Part shown: piece by piece, positions 32,009 to 39,886 of the stretch
How positions within the stretch are numbered: position 1 is the first letter of the stretch
Layout of the letters: each line of letters begins with the position of its first letter
From: Nanobdellati archaeon
Lineage (GTDB): Archaea; Nanobdellota; Nanobdellia; Woesearchaeales; JAADFO01
NCBI GenBank assembly: GCA_013152815.1
Contig: JAADFO010000011.1
Coordinates: 1-43,327, forward strand
Length of the DNA: 43,327 bases
Direction: 5' to 3'
Notes under the pieces: model-generated
What the model was told of the DNA's origin: nothing
Database searches by the model: none
Seen by the model: only the letters and a program-made list of their open reading frames with translations
Program-made: the position numbers and the translations under genes

Positions 32009-32033
32009 TTTTGCAAGACGAACGCAAGACAAA

Positions 32034-32045
32034 CCTATATTAATC
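32034..32045 (+). promoter_or_regulatory. TATA box of rio1
   Basis: CCTATATTAATC, about 27 bases before the ATG at 32067: a leaderless arrangement that excludes the longer reading from 31965. Confidence 0.55.
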
Positions 32046-32066
32046 ACCTCGCCTGCAGAAGGTACC

Positions 32067-32777
32067 ATGGCCAAGCGCTCCCTTGAGAAATGGAAGACCT
32101 ACAAGAACGTCTTCGACAACTTCACCATCCATAACCTGGACCTGCTTTCCGGCAAGGGGTACTTCGATGAGCTCCTGAGCCCCATCGCCATCGGAAAGGA
32201 GGCGAACATCTTCACCGCGAAGGCAGGGAGAAAGAGGATCATCCTCAAGATCTACCGGCTGGAGAACTGCGACTTCAACAGGATGTACAGCTACATCCGA
32301 GCCGACAGCCGCTACCCGACCCTGAAGAAGAACCGGAGAGGGGTCATCTTCGCCTGGGCCCAGCGCGAATACAGAAACCTCTACCTCGCGAGGAAGATAG
32401 GGATACGGGTGCCGACGCCCATCCATCGGAAGGACAACATCATCATCATGGAGATGATAGGGAAAGGGGAACCTGCTCCCCAGCTGAAGAACGACTATCC
32501 TGCAGACCCCGAGAGGTTCTATCGGGAGGTCGTCACGTTCATGGCCAGGATGCACAGGAAAGGGCTTGTGCATGGCGACCTCTCGGGATTCAACATCCTC
32601 AACAACAGAGAACGGCCGGTGTTCATCGACTTCTCCCAGTCGACGACCCGCGACTCTCCGGACTATGACGAACTGCTGCACCGGGACGCCCGGAACATCG
32701 CACGCTTCTTCCAGAAGGCAGGAGTAGAGACCTCGACAGGGAAGCTGCTCAGGGAACTGGAAAAGGAAGAGCCGTAG
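32067..32777 (+). CDS. rio1: RIO1-family protein kinase
   Basis: A 236-residue atypical kinase involved in late small-subunit maturation. ATP loop GKEANI, K61 in LKIYR, catalytic loop HGDLSGFN (D171, N176) and metal-binding IDFSQ (D188), and the subfamily STTRDSPDYDELLHRD after it. It lacks the N-terminal winged helix of RIO2, so it belongs to RIO1. Length is usual for archaea. Confidence 0.93.
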   Translation: MAKRSLEKWKTYKNVFDNFTIHNLDLLSGKGYFDELLSPIAIGKEANIFTAKAGRKRIILKIYRLENCDFNRMYSYIRADSRYPTLKKNRRGVIFAWAQREYRNLYLARKIGIRVPTPIHRKDNIIIMEMIGKGEPAPQLKNDYPADPERFYREVVTFMARMHRKGLVHGDLSGFNILNNRERPVFIDFSQSTTRDSPDYDELLHRDARNIARFFQKAGVETSTGKLLRELEKEEP

Positions 32778-32849
32778 AGCAGCAGGCCGGGCCGAAAACC
32801 GATCTCATCTTCTGGAGGGCCCATCGCCCGCTTCGGATCCTTGCAGCGT

Positions 32850-33803
32850 TCACAGCCATCTCTTGCGCTTGAAATAGAGCAGGAAGAGCACGGCAACCAC
32901 GGCCATGACGAGCAGCGAGAAGAAATAGCCGTACTTCCAGGCGAGCTCGGGCATGAAGCGGAAATTCATGCCGTAGATGCCTGTAATCAAAGTGAGCGGC
33001 ATCATGATGGTGGCGATGATGGTGAGGACCTTCATCACCTCGTTCATCTTGTTGGAGACCACCGAAAGATGGACGTCGAGGGTGGTCGAGATGATGTCCC
33101 TGAAGCTGTCCAGCATGTAGGTGAGCCGGAACATATGATCGTTGACATCCCGGAAGTAGAGTTCACAGTCAGATGAGATGAAGGGAGAATCGCGCTTCGC
33201 GAGCAGGCCGATGACCTCGCGCTGGGGAAAGGCGTTCTTCCTGACATCGAGAAGAGACCGTTTGATGGCGAAGAGCTTGTTCAGCAGGCCCGGGTCGGTG
33301 CTGTGGAGGACCCTGTCCTGAAGACGGTCAAGGCGGTCGTCCACCTTCTGGAGCACGGGAAAATAATGGTCGATCTCCTCGTCGATGAGTGCGTGCATGA
33401 GGAAGTCAGCGCCTCTCCTGAAAAGCAGCCCAAGCCGTTCCTTGTCCTGCTTCAGCTGTTCACAGGAATGGTGGAGGCGGGCATGCCCGGTGATGAGGAA
33501 CCGTTTCGAAAGGAAGAAATTGACCTCGAAGAGATGCAACGGATCGGTGTCCTCGATGCCGTAGAGCACGACAAAGATCCCATTCTTGAGCACATCGACC
33601 TTCGGAAGCGTACCGGACATCTGGAAATCCTCGAGGATGAGCGAGTGCAATCCGAGACCATCCTTGAGCATGGCAAGCTCTGATGAGGTCGGAGAGGTCA
33701 TATCCAGCCAGAACAGGATCCTGCGCTTGGAAAGGCGTCGCAACAGAGGAAGGGTCGGCGTGAGCCTTCTGATGCCTTTTTCATAGGTGTAAAGTTCTAA
33801 CAT
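32850..33803 (-). CDS. corA: CorA-type divalent cation transporter
   Basis: A 317-residue CorA. A long cytoplasmic helical funnel is followed by two C-terminal spans, with the signature YGMNF at about 277-281 between them and a basic tail (FKRKRWL). It forms a pentameric Mg2+ (or Co2+/Ni2+) channel. The usual MPEL after GMN is present. GAGG precedes the ATG. Confidence 0.93.
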   Translation of the reverse strand: MLELYTYEKGIRRLTPTLPLLRRLSKRRILFWLDMTSPTSSELAMLKDGLGLHSLILEDFQMSGTLPKVDVLKNGIFVVLYGIEDTDPLHLFEVNFFLSKRFLITGHARLHHSCEQLKQDKERLGLLFRRGADFLMHALIDEEIDHYFPVLQKVDDRLDRLQDRVLHSTDPGLLNKLFAIKRSLLDVRKNAFPQREVIGLLAKRDSPFISSDCELYFRDVNDHMFRLTYMLDSFRDIISTTLDVHLSVVSNKMNEVMKVLTIIATIMMPLTLITGIYGMNFRFMPELAWKYGYFFSLLVMAVVAVLFLLYFKRKRWL

Positions 33804-33848
33804 GGGAGCCTCTTTTTTCCCTTTGAAGGATACGCTGTGGAAATGCCG

Positions 33849-33861
33849 GATGTTTTTAACC
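33849..33861 (-). promoter_or_regulatory. TATA box of corA
   Basis: GGTTAAAAACATC on the minus strand; predicted start near 33829, leader about 25 bases. Confidence 0.4.
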
Positions 33862-33899
33862 GTTGTGTTCTCTGATCGCCTATTCTGTCTCCTGTCCCA

Positions 33900-34952
33900 T
33901 CAGTGGAGCAGCACATAGAACAACAGCCCATAGAGGAACAGGAAAAGGATGCCTTCTCTTCTGCCGAACTTCCATTCGACCCGCATGATGACGAGGAAGA
34001 GCAGGGAGAAGAGCAGCATGGCCGGAAGCGCTATCCAGAGGAGAGACGGTTCCAGGGTCAGCGGATGTATCAGTGCCGCGACACTTCCGACGACAAGCAG
34101 GTTGGCTATGTTGGAGCCGATGATATTTCCCACCAGGAGCGAACCATGGCCTTTGATGACCGAGACGATGGAGACGGTCAGCTCAGGGAGGGATGTGCCG
34201 ATGGCGACAGCCGACAGGCCGACGATCGCCGAGGAGATGCCGAAGGCGGTGGCCAGCTGGGACGCAGAGACGATCAGGTACTTGGCGCTGAGATAGATGA
34301 GGACTCCTGAGAGCAGGAAGGACGGTCCATGCATCCAGATATTGATGCCCTTCCGCGTTTGTTTCAGCCGTTCCCCTGTCTTTTTCTTTCGCCTGCTCTG
34401 GGCGATATGCCTTCGGAAGACGTCGGTGAAGCCGAAGGTGTCGAGGATCCAGCGGACATTGAAGAAGTCGATGACCTTTATCTCGTGGGAGAAGGATTCC
34501 TTCTTCCCTCCTTCCCAGCGATAGAGCAGGAAGAGGTAGTAGGCGAGGAAGGCAAGGAGGATCAGCGCATCGAGACCAGAGATGCTGCCGTCGAGGGCAA
34601 GGAGATAGAAGAGCACCGAGACGCCCAGCATGAAGAGACCGTCCCGGAAGAAGGCCACCTTGTTGAGCAGGATGGTGGAGAAGAGGGCGGTCGAACCTAT
34701 GACCAGTGCGATGTTCGCGATGTTGGAGCCGATGATGTTCCCTAAGGCTATGGAATAGTTGCCGAGCAGGGTGGCTGCCACCGAGGAACCCAGCTCAGGA
34801 AGGGAAGTCCCGAAGGCCACCACTGTGAGTCCGATGAGCAGTTCAGAGACGCCGAAGAACTTTGCCAGAAGGGCGGCACTGTCCACAAAGACATCGGTCG
34901 CCTTGACCAGGATGACCAGGGAGATGATGAAGATGAAGAGGTCGAAGAGCAT
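33900..34952 (-). CDS. Na+/Ca2+-type cation exchanger (CaCA family)
   Basis: A 350-residue membrane protein with about ten spans in two inverted halves. Each half has the alpha-repeat GTSLPEL followed by LxGNIIGSNIAN, typical of YrbG-like exchangers. A central cytoplasmic loop (about 180-215, RRKKKTGERLKQTRKG) separates the halves. It probably extrudes Ca2+ in exchange for Na+ or K+. The ATG at 34952 lies at the start predicted from the TATA box at 34974-34984; the longer start at 34976 falls inside that box. Confidence 0.9.
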   Translation of the reverse strand: MLFDLFIFIISLVILVKATDVFVDSAALLAKFFGVSELLIGLTVVAFGTSLPELGSSVAATLLGNYSIALGNIIGSNIANIALVIGSTALFSTILLNKVAFFRDGLFMLGVSVLFYLLALDGSISGLDALILLAFLAYYLFLLYRWEGGKKESFSHEIKVIDFFNVRWILDTFGFTDVFRRHIAQSRRKKKTGERLKQTRKGINIWMHGPSFLLSGVLIYLSAKYLIVSASQLATAFGISSAIVGLSAVAIGTSLPELTVSIVSVIKGHGSLLVGNIIGSNIANLLVVGSVAALIHPLTLEPSLLWIALPAMLLFSLLFLVIMRVEWKFGRREGILFLFLYGLLFYVLLH

Positions 34953-34973
34953 GGGAGGTCCAGAGGGAAGGGT

Positions 34974-34984
34974 CATATAAAAGC
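34974..34984 (-). promoter_or_regulatory. TATA box of the exchanger gene
   Basis: GCTTTTATATG on the minus strand, about 26 bases before the ATG at 34952; it excludes the upstream ATG at 34976. Confidence 0.5.
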
Positions 34985-35162
34985 TTTGCCGGTCCCCGAA
35001 GCAAGGATTATCGAATTAACACTACGCCCGAACATCGCGCGCTGTCATGAGAACCGGCCCCTGCAACGTTGGGGGAGGGAAGTATGACGCAGGGACACAC
35101 AATGCTCACAGAGAGAAGCGACAAGACAACACGAGAATAAGAACAGAAAGGTAGGGATGACA

Positions 35163-35426
35163 TCAATCGTATATTTCATCATGATGCCCATAATCTTCAA
35201 TGATAACCGTATTTCTTTTTTCATCAACAGAAAACGTGAGAACAAAGCTTTTATCAACATGGACTCTTTTGAGATGTTGTAATGGTTTTCTCAGATTTTT
35301 ATAATGCTGGGGCTTTTGGATTATCTCACCAATCTTTTTTTCGATCATTAATAACTGTTTGGAGTTTTTCTTTGCCAGTTTAAAGAATAGTTTCTCTACG
35401 GTCTTTCTTAATTCATAATCATACAT
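35163..35426 (-). CDS. RelE-like toxin, module 2
   Basis: An 87-residue protein with RelE layout: two N-terminal helices, a KNLRKPLQHLKRVHVD core, and the strands FVLTFSVDEKRNTVIIEDYGHHDEIY. It ends with the HHDEIY tail common in archaeal RelE toxins. One base separates it from the upstream antitoxin. AT-rich relative to the neighbouring exchanger. Confidence 0.75.
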   Translation of the reverse strand: MYDYELRKTVEKLFFKLAKKNSKQLLMIEKKIGEIIQKPQHYKNLRKPLQHLKRVHVDKSFVLTFSVDEKRNTVIIEDYGHHDEIYD

Positions 35427-35427
35427 T

Positions 35428-35661
35428 TTAAGCTAGACCAAAATGTCTTCTGAAGTTTTTGATCTTTACAGCAGGTTCTTTCTTCCTTTCGTTCATCTTC
35501 TGAATGAATTCGGGCCTTAACTGAGGTTCTAAGAGATCTTCACCATATTCCATGACCACCCGCTCAATAGCTTCAGATTTATCTTTAAGGTTGTGTCTAG
35601 CTTTTACAATATTTAAGATTTGATTCGCATTCTTGGAAATATTCACCATAGCTTGCACCAT
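35428..35661 (-). CDS. DUF2683/RHH-like antitoxin, module 2
   Basis: A 77-residue protein beginning MVQAMVNISKNANQILNIVK, with an N-terminal DNA-binding pattern (ISKNANQ...DKSEAIERV) and a C-terminal toxin-binding stretch ending FRRHFGLA. Members of this family usually precede RelE in archaea. GGTGA lies 5 bases before the ATG at 35661; an upstream ATG at 35670 lies inside that site. The AT-repeat region upstream probably holds its own operator. Confidence 0.75.
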   Translation of the reverse strand: MVQAMVNISKNANQILNIVKARHNLKDKSEAIERVVMEYGEDLLEPQLRPEFIQKMNERKKEPAVKIKNFRRHFGLA

Positions 35662-35671
35662 ATATATCACC

Positions 35672-35703
35672 TATATATAGAATATATATCCACTATATAA
35701 AGG
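35672..35703 (-). promoter_or_regulatory. TATA box and AT-rich operator of module 2
   Basis: CTTTATATAG (35694-35703) is followed by TATATATTC-TATATATA repeats up to the ribosome site. The transcript start is expected near 35674. The repeated TATATA blocks could be the antitoxin's binding sites for autoregulation. Confidence 0.5.
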
Positions 35704-35973
35704 TTCTGTTTTTATGTCGTCCCATCTCCACTAAATTGAAATTGCGTGTCCCGAGTAATATTTCTCATAACATCGGATTCCTGTTAGTTTCTCCGACTCT
35801 ACAAAGGGGGGTCGGATTGCGTCCGCAAAGTAAGTTTTTGAATTACTTATCAATCCAAGGCGAAGCCGAGTCATACTGTCCGAAGGACGAGGGGATTTTC
35901 ATTCAGGCGAACAAAGCGAGCTATCCCGAAATAGTATCAAGGGACACTCTCACCCACATCTAAGATTGGGGCT
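35704..35973. other. Gene-poor AT-rich stretch
   Basis: About 270 bases with no convincing gene. A short open reading (35736-35963) has no ribosome site or family. A 6-bp stem (TCCGAC 35792-35797, GTCGGA 35811-35816) and a GGGACACTCTC end-like sequence at 35941 are the only structures I see. Confidence 0.35.
35941..35951. repeat. 11-bp inverted repeat, left copy
   Basis: GGGACACTCTC; its reverse complement occurs at 37334-37344, bracketing the BRO/DinD-like and exonuclease genes. It may mark one end of a mobile segment. Confidence 0.35.
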
Positions 35974-35985
35974 AAGTATTTAAAC
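35974..35985 (+). promoter_or_regulatory. TATA box of the BRO/DinD-like gene
   Basis: AAGTATTTAAAC, about 30 bases before the ATG at 36010; leader at most a few bases. Confidence 0.45.
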
Positions 35986-36009
35986 AAGTAGAGATTTTAA
36001 GTATGAAAG

Positions 36010-36846
36010 ATGGTTGATAATAAAGGATTGGTTGTATTTCAAGACAGAAAAATTAGGAGACTTTGGCAGGATAATCAATGGTTTTATTCTGTAACTGATA
36101 TTATTCTTGTTCTGACTGATAGTAAAGATGAAATGGCTTACTGGAGGAAGCTTAAACAGCGAGAACCCCAACTCGTGACAATTTGTCACGGTTTGAAATT
36201 GCCTGCTAAAGATGGAAAATTGCGTTATACAGACTGTGTAAACACCAAAAACGCTTTTAGGTTAATTCAATCAATTCCATCTAAAAAGGCAGAACCGTTC
36301 AAGCAATGGTTGGCACAACTAGGACAAGAAAGAATTGAGGAAATTGAGAATCCAGAACTTGCCCAAGATAGAGTCAAAGAATATTATGAATTGAAAGGCT
36401 ATCCCAAAGAATGGATAGACAAAAGATTAAGGGGAATTGCAATTAGGCAAGATTTGACTGATGAATGGAAAACTAGAGGCGTTGAGAAGCAGAAAGATTT
36501 TGCCATTCTCACTAATGAAATATCCAAAGCAACTTTTGGGAAAACAGTAGGAGAATACATAAAGTTTAAGGGATTGAAAAGACCAAACCAAAATCTAAGA
36601 GATCATATGACAGATTGGGAATTAATATTGAATATGATTGGCGAGAAAGCAACTACTGACATTACTATTGCAAAAGATGCTAAAGGATTTCCTCGCTTGA
36701 AACAGACTGCCAAGGACGGTGGTAATATTGCAAAAAATACTCGTAAAGAATTGGAGCGGAAGATTGGGAAGTCATTAGTTTCTAAAGAAAATTATTTACA
36801 CTTAAACGAGAGAAAGAAAAAAAAATTGACTAAGAAAAAAGAATAA
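36010..36846 (+). CDS. BRO/DinD-like protein
   Basis: A 278-residue protein. The N-terminal ~110 residues match the BRO/ANT antirepressor-like domain (IRRLWQDNQWFYSVTDIILVLTDS, then RYTDCVNTKNAFRLIQSIPS), followed by a region like DNA-damage-inducible protein D (YYELKGYPKEWIDKRLRGI, TDEWKTRGV). The tail is Lys-rich. Such proteins occur in phages and mobile elements and bind DNA; DinD inhibits RecA in bacteria. It lies in the AT-rich island, unlike the core genes, so it is probably acquired. Confidence 0.75.
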   Translation: MVDNKGLVVFQDRKIRRLWQDNQWFYSVTDIILVLTDSKDEMAYWRKLKQREPQLVTICHGLKLPAKDGKLRYTDCVNTKNAFRLIQSIPSKKAEPFKQWLAQLGQERIEEIENPELAQDRVKEYYELKGYPKEWIDKRLRGIAIRQDLTDEWKTRGVEKQKDFAILTNEISKATFGKTVGEYIKFKGLKRPNQNLRDHMTDWELILNMIGEKATTDITIAKDAKGFPRLKQTAKDGGNIAKNTRKELERKIGKSLVSKENYLHLNERKKKKLTKKKE

Positions 36847-36847
36847 A

Positions 36848-37300
36848 TTATTTATGTTTTATTATTCCTCTATTCTTTAATTCAAAGAAACATTTTGCAC
36901 AAGCTGAAACATCGCTTAATGCATCATGTGCATTATCAAAAGTGTTGTTAAATAGTTTTTGATGAAGTTCCATAAGAGTTGGCCATTTATAGCCATATGG
37001 TCCCGGAATCTGACAAAAATCTGTTGTGTTTTTCATGGTGCAAATCTTATTAATGGAAGAAAGATTGTTTTCAATGTTCATTCTAATCAATTCAGAACCA
37101 ACAACTTTTTCATCAAAGCTCATCTTATGGGCTACGAGTAAACTAGAATTGTTTAAGGATGTGACAAACTCACTAAGAGCGTTTTGAAGAGGAATGCCTA
37201 CTTCATGTGCTTTCTCGTTGGTGATGCCATGAACTTTAGTGGATGCTAGTGTATACTTGTCCAGGGGGTAAGTGGATTGAATAAAAAGCCCCAAATTCAT
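36848..37300 (-). pseudogene. DnaQ-like 3'-5' exonuclease, N-terminally truncated
   Basis: From the ATG at 37300, 150 residues match the middle and end of a DnaQ/ExoX-type exonuclease: TKVHGIT, LLVAHKMSFDEKVV (motif II), ICTMKNTTDFC, and HDALSDVSACAKCFFEL (motif III). Exonuclease motif I (DxExT) is missing: upstream codons run into sequence that does not match the family and then into the end of the deoxyhypusine synthase gene. Without motif I it should not bind both metals. The cut coincides with the right copy of the 11-bp inverted repeat. It is either a fragment or a non-catalytic relic. Confidence 0.65.
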
Positions 37301-37333
37301 TCCGTTAAAACATAAAGTGCATAGCGCAATCAA

Positions 37334-37344
37334 GAGAGTGTCCC
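37334..37344. repeat. 11-bp inverted repeat, right copy
   Basis: GAGAGTGTCCC, reverse complement of 35941-35951, at the point where the exonuclease homology begins to fail. Confidence 0.35.
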
Positions 37345-37385
37345 GTTCTAATCTAAAAAATCCCCCTCTTTTACAAAATAGTAAT

Positions 37386-38480
37386 TCAAGAATTGTATTT
37401 AACATCCGTTCTTTTCCCTTTTGTCCCCTTTCTTGCTTTGCTCTTCTGCTTTGGTGTCTGCTGCTGCCGATCCACAAAGCCTCCTGCGACAAGGAGAGGG
37501 AACGTGATGCTTGCGTCACCGACGACCTTGGCGTTGGGAGCATCGGGCCTGTTGCCCCAGGACATGGCTTCCTGGATGTTTGCGCCGGCGTTGCTCCCTT
37601 CGTATTCCATCGCTGTTGTCAGGTAGATGGCATAATCTGCTCCGTCACGGAACAGGTTGGCGTTCGCTATCATGTGTTTCGGCAGGGAACCTCCCAGGGC
37701 GATGATGCCGGTCCTCTTCGCATTGATGGCCAGATTGGTGATCTCCACGATGTCATCGGTGATATCCAGCAGGAACTCGGGATGCTGCTGCTTGAAGAAA
37801 TAGACCATATCCCCGATGGAGCCGTCGGTCAGGGCAGGACAGAACAGGGGTATGTCGTTCCTGGTCGCCCAGTAGAGTATCGAATGCTCATCCTTGACCG
37901 TCTTCCCGAGCTCATGGACAAACTCCCGTGAGGCCATGGCACGACCATGCTGCTTCTGGAGGGCGAGCATGCGTTCCAGAAACGGCATCATGAGACGTTC
38001 AAAATAGAGATAACGGTCATTGGGGATGAAGGTATTGCCTGTGCGGTTGATGCCCTTGTCCCGCAATGCCCCTCCCGGCGCGTCGTAGTTGCCGATGACA
38101 AAGGGCTTGAGCGCCTTGATGATGTCCTCTTCAACACCGCCAGCGGTCGTCACGAGCACATCGACGAGCTTGTGTTTGACAAGATAGGCGATGACTTCGC
38201 GGACACCGCAGGACACCATGTTCGACGTATAGCCCAGGAAGATGACCGCTTTGGTCTTTCTCATCTGCCTGACGATATCGATGGCCTTGGCGAGCTCGGT
38301 GGCCTGGAACCCTGTGGAGAACAAGGAGTCCAGATAGTGCTGGAAATCCAGGCCCTTCTCGAAATCATAGCCTTTGACCTGTGGCCAATCATCGAGGGTC
38401 AGCACGGCTTCCACATAATTGACTGCATGGGCTTTCTTGACCTTCTTCTCGTCGATCTTGATGTACCGTCGCATGGGCAT
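37386..38480 (-). CDS. dhs: Deoxyhypusine synthase homologue, catalytic Lys replaced
   Basis: A 364-residue protein of the DHS family, which transfers the butylamine of spermidine to a lysine of aIF5A. Family motifs: FLGYTSNMVSCG, VTTAGGVEEDIIK, FCPALTDGSIGDM, GGSLPKHMIANANL, and DASITFPLLVAGG. The active-site segment that usually reads SWGKI is SWGNRPDA, so the lysine that forms the enzyme-substrate imine is Asn (about residue 310), with a one-residue deletion beside it. The fold and NAD-binding regions look intact. It may use another lysine, act on another polyamine, or be a partner of an active copy elsewhere. A Lys/Gln-rich tail ends it. ATG 38480 follows GGTGATC. Confidence 0.85.
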   Translation of the reverse strand: MPMRRYIKIDEKKVKKAHAVNYVEAVLTLDDWPQVKGYDFEKGLDFQHYLDSLFSTGFQATELAKAIDIVRQMRKTKAVIFLGYTSNMVSCGVREVIAYLVKHKLVDVLVTTAGGVEEDIIKALKPFVIGNYDAPGGALRDKGINRTGNTFIPNDRYLYFERLMMPFLERMLALQKQHGRAMASREFVHELGKTVKDEHSILYWATRNDIPLFCPALTDGSIGDMVYFFKQQHPEFLLDITDDIVEITNLAINAKRTGIIALGGSLPKHMIANANLFRDGADYAIYLTTAMEYEGSNAGANIQEAMSWGNRPDAPNAKVVGDASITFPLLVAGGFVDRQQQTPKQKSKARKGTKGKRTDVKYNS

Positions 38481-38510
38481 GGTGATCACCTTGGTTAGTG
38501 GAGGACTGTT

Positions 38511-38520
38511 CTTTTATGCG
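38511..38520 (-). promoter_or_regulatory. TATA box of dhs
   Basis: CGCATAAAAG on the minus strand; predicted start near 38490 with GGTGATC just before the ATG at 38480. Confidence 0.4.
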
Positions 38521-38581
38521 CTGTGGTTATGTCGTGAGACAGCATGGATGCCCTGCATTGAGCGGAAAGGAAGAACAGGAA

Positions 38582-38701
38582 ATGAGCAGGGCAAGGACCA
38601 GAGAGAGCAAGAAGGCTCATGAACCGTTGACACGCACAGTATCGAAGAGAGCGCTGCTGGTGCTGGAGAGACAGATCATGGCCATCAACCCAAGGGAATG
38701 A
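38582..38701 (+). CDS. Possible 39-residue basic protein
   Basis: A short frame starting at an ATG preceded by AGGA, product basic (MSRARTRESKKAHEPLTRTV... then a short amphipathic helix LLVLERQIMAINPRE). No family known. The TATA-like TTCTTTTATG at about 38508-38517 could serve it, but that sequence is also the dhs promoter. Coding status is uncertain. Confidence 0.3.
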   Translation: MSRARTRESKKAHEPLTRTVSKRALLVLERQIMAINPRE

Positions 38702-38757
38702 GAGGCTCTTTTTAACCATTGCTGTCCTTTCTGGCCGCCCTATGTCGTTAGAGCAAA

Positions 38758-38769
38758 CCTTTATAAAGG
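38758..38769 (+). promoter_or_regulatory. TATA box of the eS17 gene
   Basis: CCTTTATAAAGG, palindromic, about 26 bases before the ATG at 38790; leaderless. Confidence 0.6.
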
Positions 38770-38789
38770 CATCGGGGTTGCTCGTATCC

Positions 38790-38990
38790 ATGGGACGAAT
38801 CAAGACCGTACCGATCAAGAGCAAGACCTTTGACATCTTCGAGAAGCATGGGGACATCCTTTCTGACAAGTATGAGGAGAACAAGGCGAAGCTTCCGACG
38901 CTGGCCACGATAAAGTCCAAGAAGCTCCGGAACGTCGTCTCCGGCTACATCACCAGGCTCCATAAACGAAGGAGCAAAGAGGATCAGTAA
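38790..38990 (+). CDS. rps17e: Ribosomal protein eS17
   Basis: A 66-residue archaeal/eukaryotic small-subunit protein. MGRIKT start, then FEKHGDILSDKYEENK and the conserved IKSKKLRNVVSGYITRL. Start fixed by the leaderless TATA spacing; earlier in-frame ATGs lie in or before the promoter. Convergent with the MBL-fold gene, 14 bases between stops. Confidence 0.93.
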   Translation: MGRIKTVPIKSKTFDIFEKHGDILSDKYEENKAKLPTLATIKSKKLRNVVSGYITRLHKRRSKEDQ

Positions 38991-39004
38991 AAGCTCAGAA
39001 GGGC

Positions 39005-39886
39005 TCAATATTCTCCGAGAAGCTTTTGTTCTGCCAGCAGCGGGGACGCCCGGAACCCCTCCCTGTTCAACGACGCTGCCAACTCCTCGGCAAAGCCATG
39101 GAACGTGAATATCCTGTCTGGATCGCAGCGCCCGACAAATCTCATGAGTGAAGGATGGTCTGCATGGTCAGAGATCGGGAAGCCACGGGAATGAGCGTGA
39201 CGGCTTGGCCGGTCCAGCACCCAGCCGGACAGGGTGATGGTCTTGAACCCGGGAAAGGACTGGTCTGATATGATGACATCTGCATCATCTCGCTGGCAGG
39301 AATAGGCAAGACCCAGCGCATCATTGATGGCCTGTACCGCATCATGCTGTATCTGGAACAGTATCTGATGCTGGTCGAGGATATGGCAGACCTCCTGGGC
39401 CTTGCCGAACGCATAGACGTCGAAGATGACCTTCTTCTGCTGTCGGACGAAGCCGATCATCTCCTGTATCGTCCGATGATAGCCTGGCATCGCGTATCTT
39501 TTTCTTCCGTAGGTGGCCTCCACGATCAGGGTCGAGCAGCTCCTCGGTCTCGCCTGGCCGCAGTATTTCTGTATGGTGTTGAAATCACCGGTGTAGAGCA
39601 GGTCATGCTCTCTGAGATAGAGCATCCTGCTGCCGATGGTGTGGCCCGCATCCAGGAGAAGGAGCCGGGAGTCCTTCCCGAAAGCGATCTTCCTGTTCTT
39701 GATGCGACAGGAGAGGACCTTCCTGGTCTCTGGAGAGCAGACGAGGGTCTTGTCCTTGAGACGAGTAGGAATGTGGTCGAAATGCCCGTGGGAGACGAAG
39801 GAGAGCTTTCCGCCGTTGTCCTTGGGAAGTATCTTTCCGCTCTCCAGGTCGATGGAGAACTGGTTATCGATGAGGATCGGTTCCAT
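39005..39886 (-). CDS. MBL-fold nuclease-like protein
   Basis: A 293-residue metallo-beta-lactamase-fold protein: motif II SHGHFDH, DAGHTIGS (motif III), TGDFN, and a late SDHADHPSL. This ordering, with GSRMLYL and a C-terminal FHGFAEEL, resembles the archaeal MBL exonuclease/SNM1-like or beta-CASP-related branch more than a lactamase or glyoxalase. The start overlaps the stop of the upstream RNase H-fold gene by 23 bases and follows GGTG, so the two are co-translated and probably act together on nucleic acid. Confidence 0.78.
   Translation of the reverse strand: MEPILIDNQFSIDLESGKILPKDNGGKLSFVSHGHFDHIPTRLKDKTLVCSPETRKVLSCRIKNRKIAFGKDSRLLLLDAGHTIGSRMLYLREHDLLYTGDFNTIQKYCGQARPRSCSTLIVEATYGRKRYAMPGYHRTIQEMIGFVRQQKKVIFDVYAFGKAQEVCHILDQHQILFQIQHDAVQAINDALGLAYSCQRDDADVIISDQSFPGFKTITLSGWVLDRPSRHAHSRGFPISDHADHPSLMRFVGRCDPDRIFTFHGFAEELAASLNREGFRASPLLAEQKLLGEY

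Noticed and set aside
35736-35963. A 75-codon plus-strand reading in the AT-rich island
   Set aside because: No start signals, no family, and it runs through the hairpin and the 11-bp repeat.
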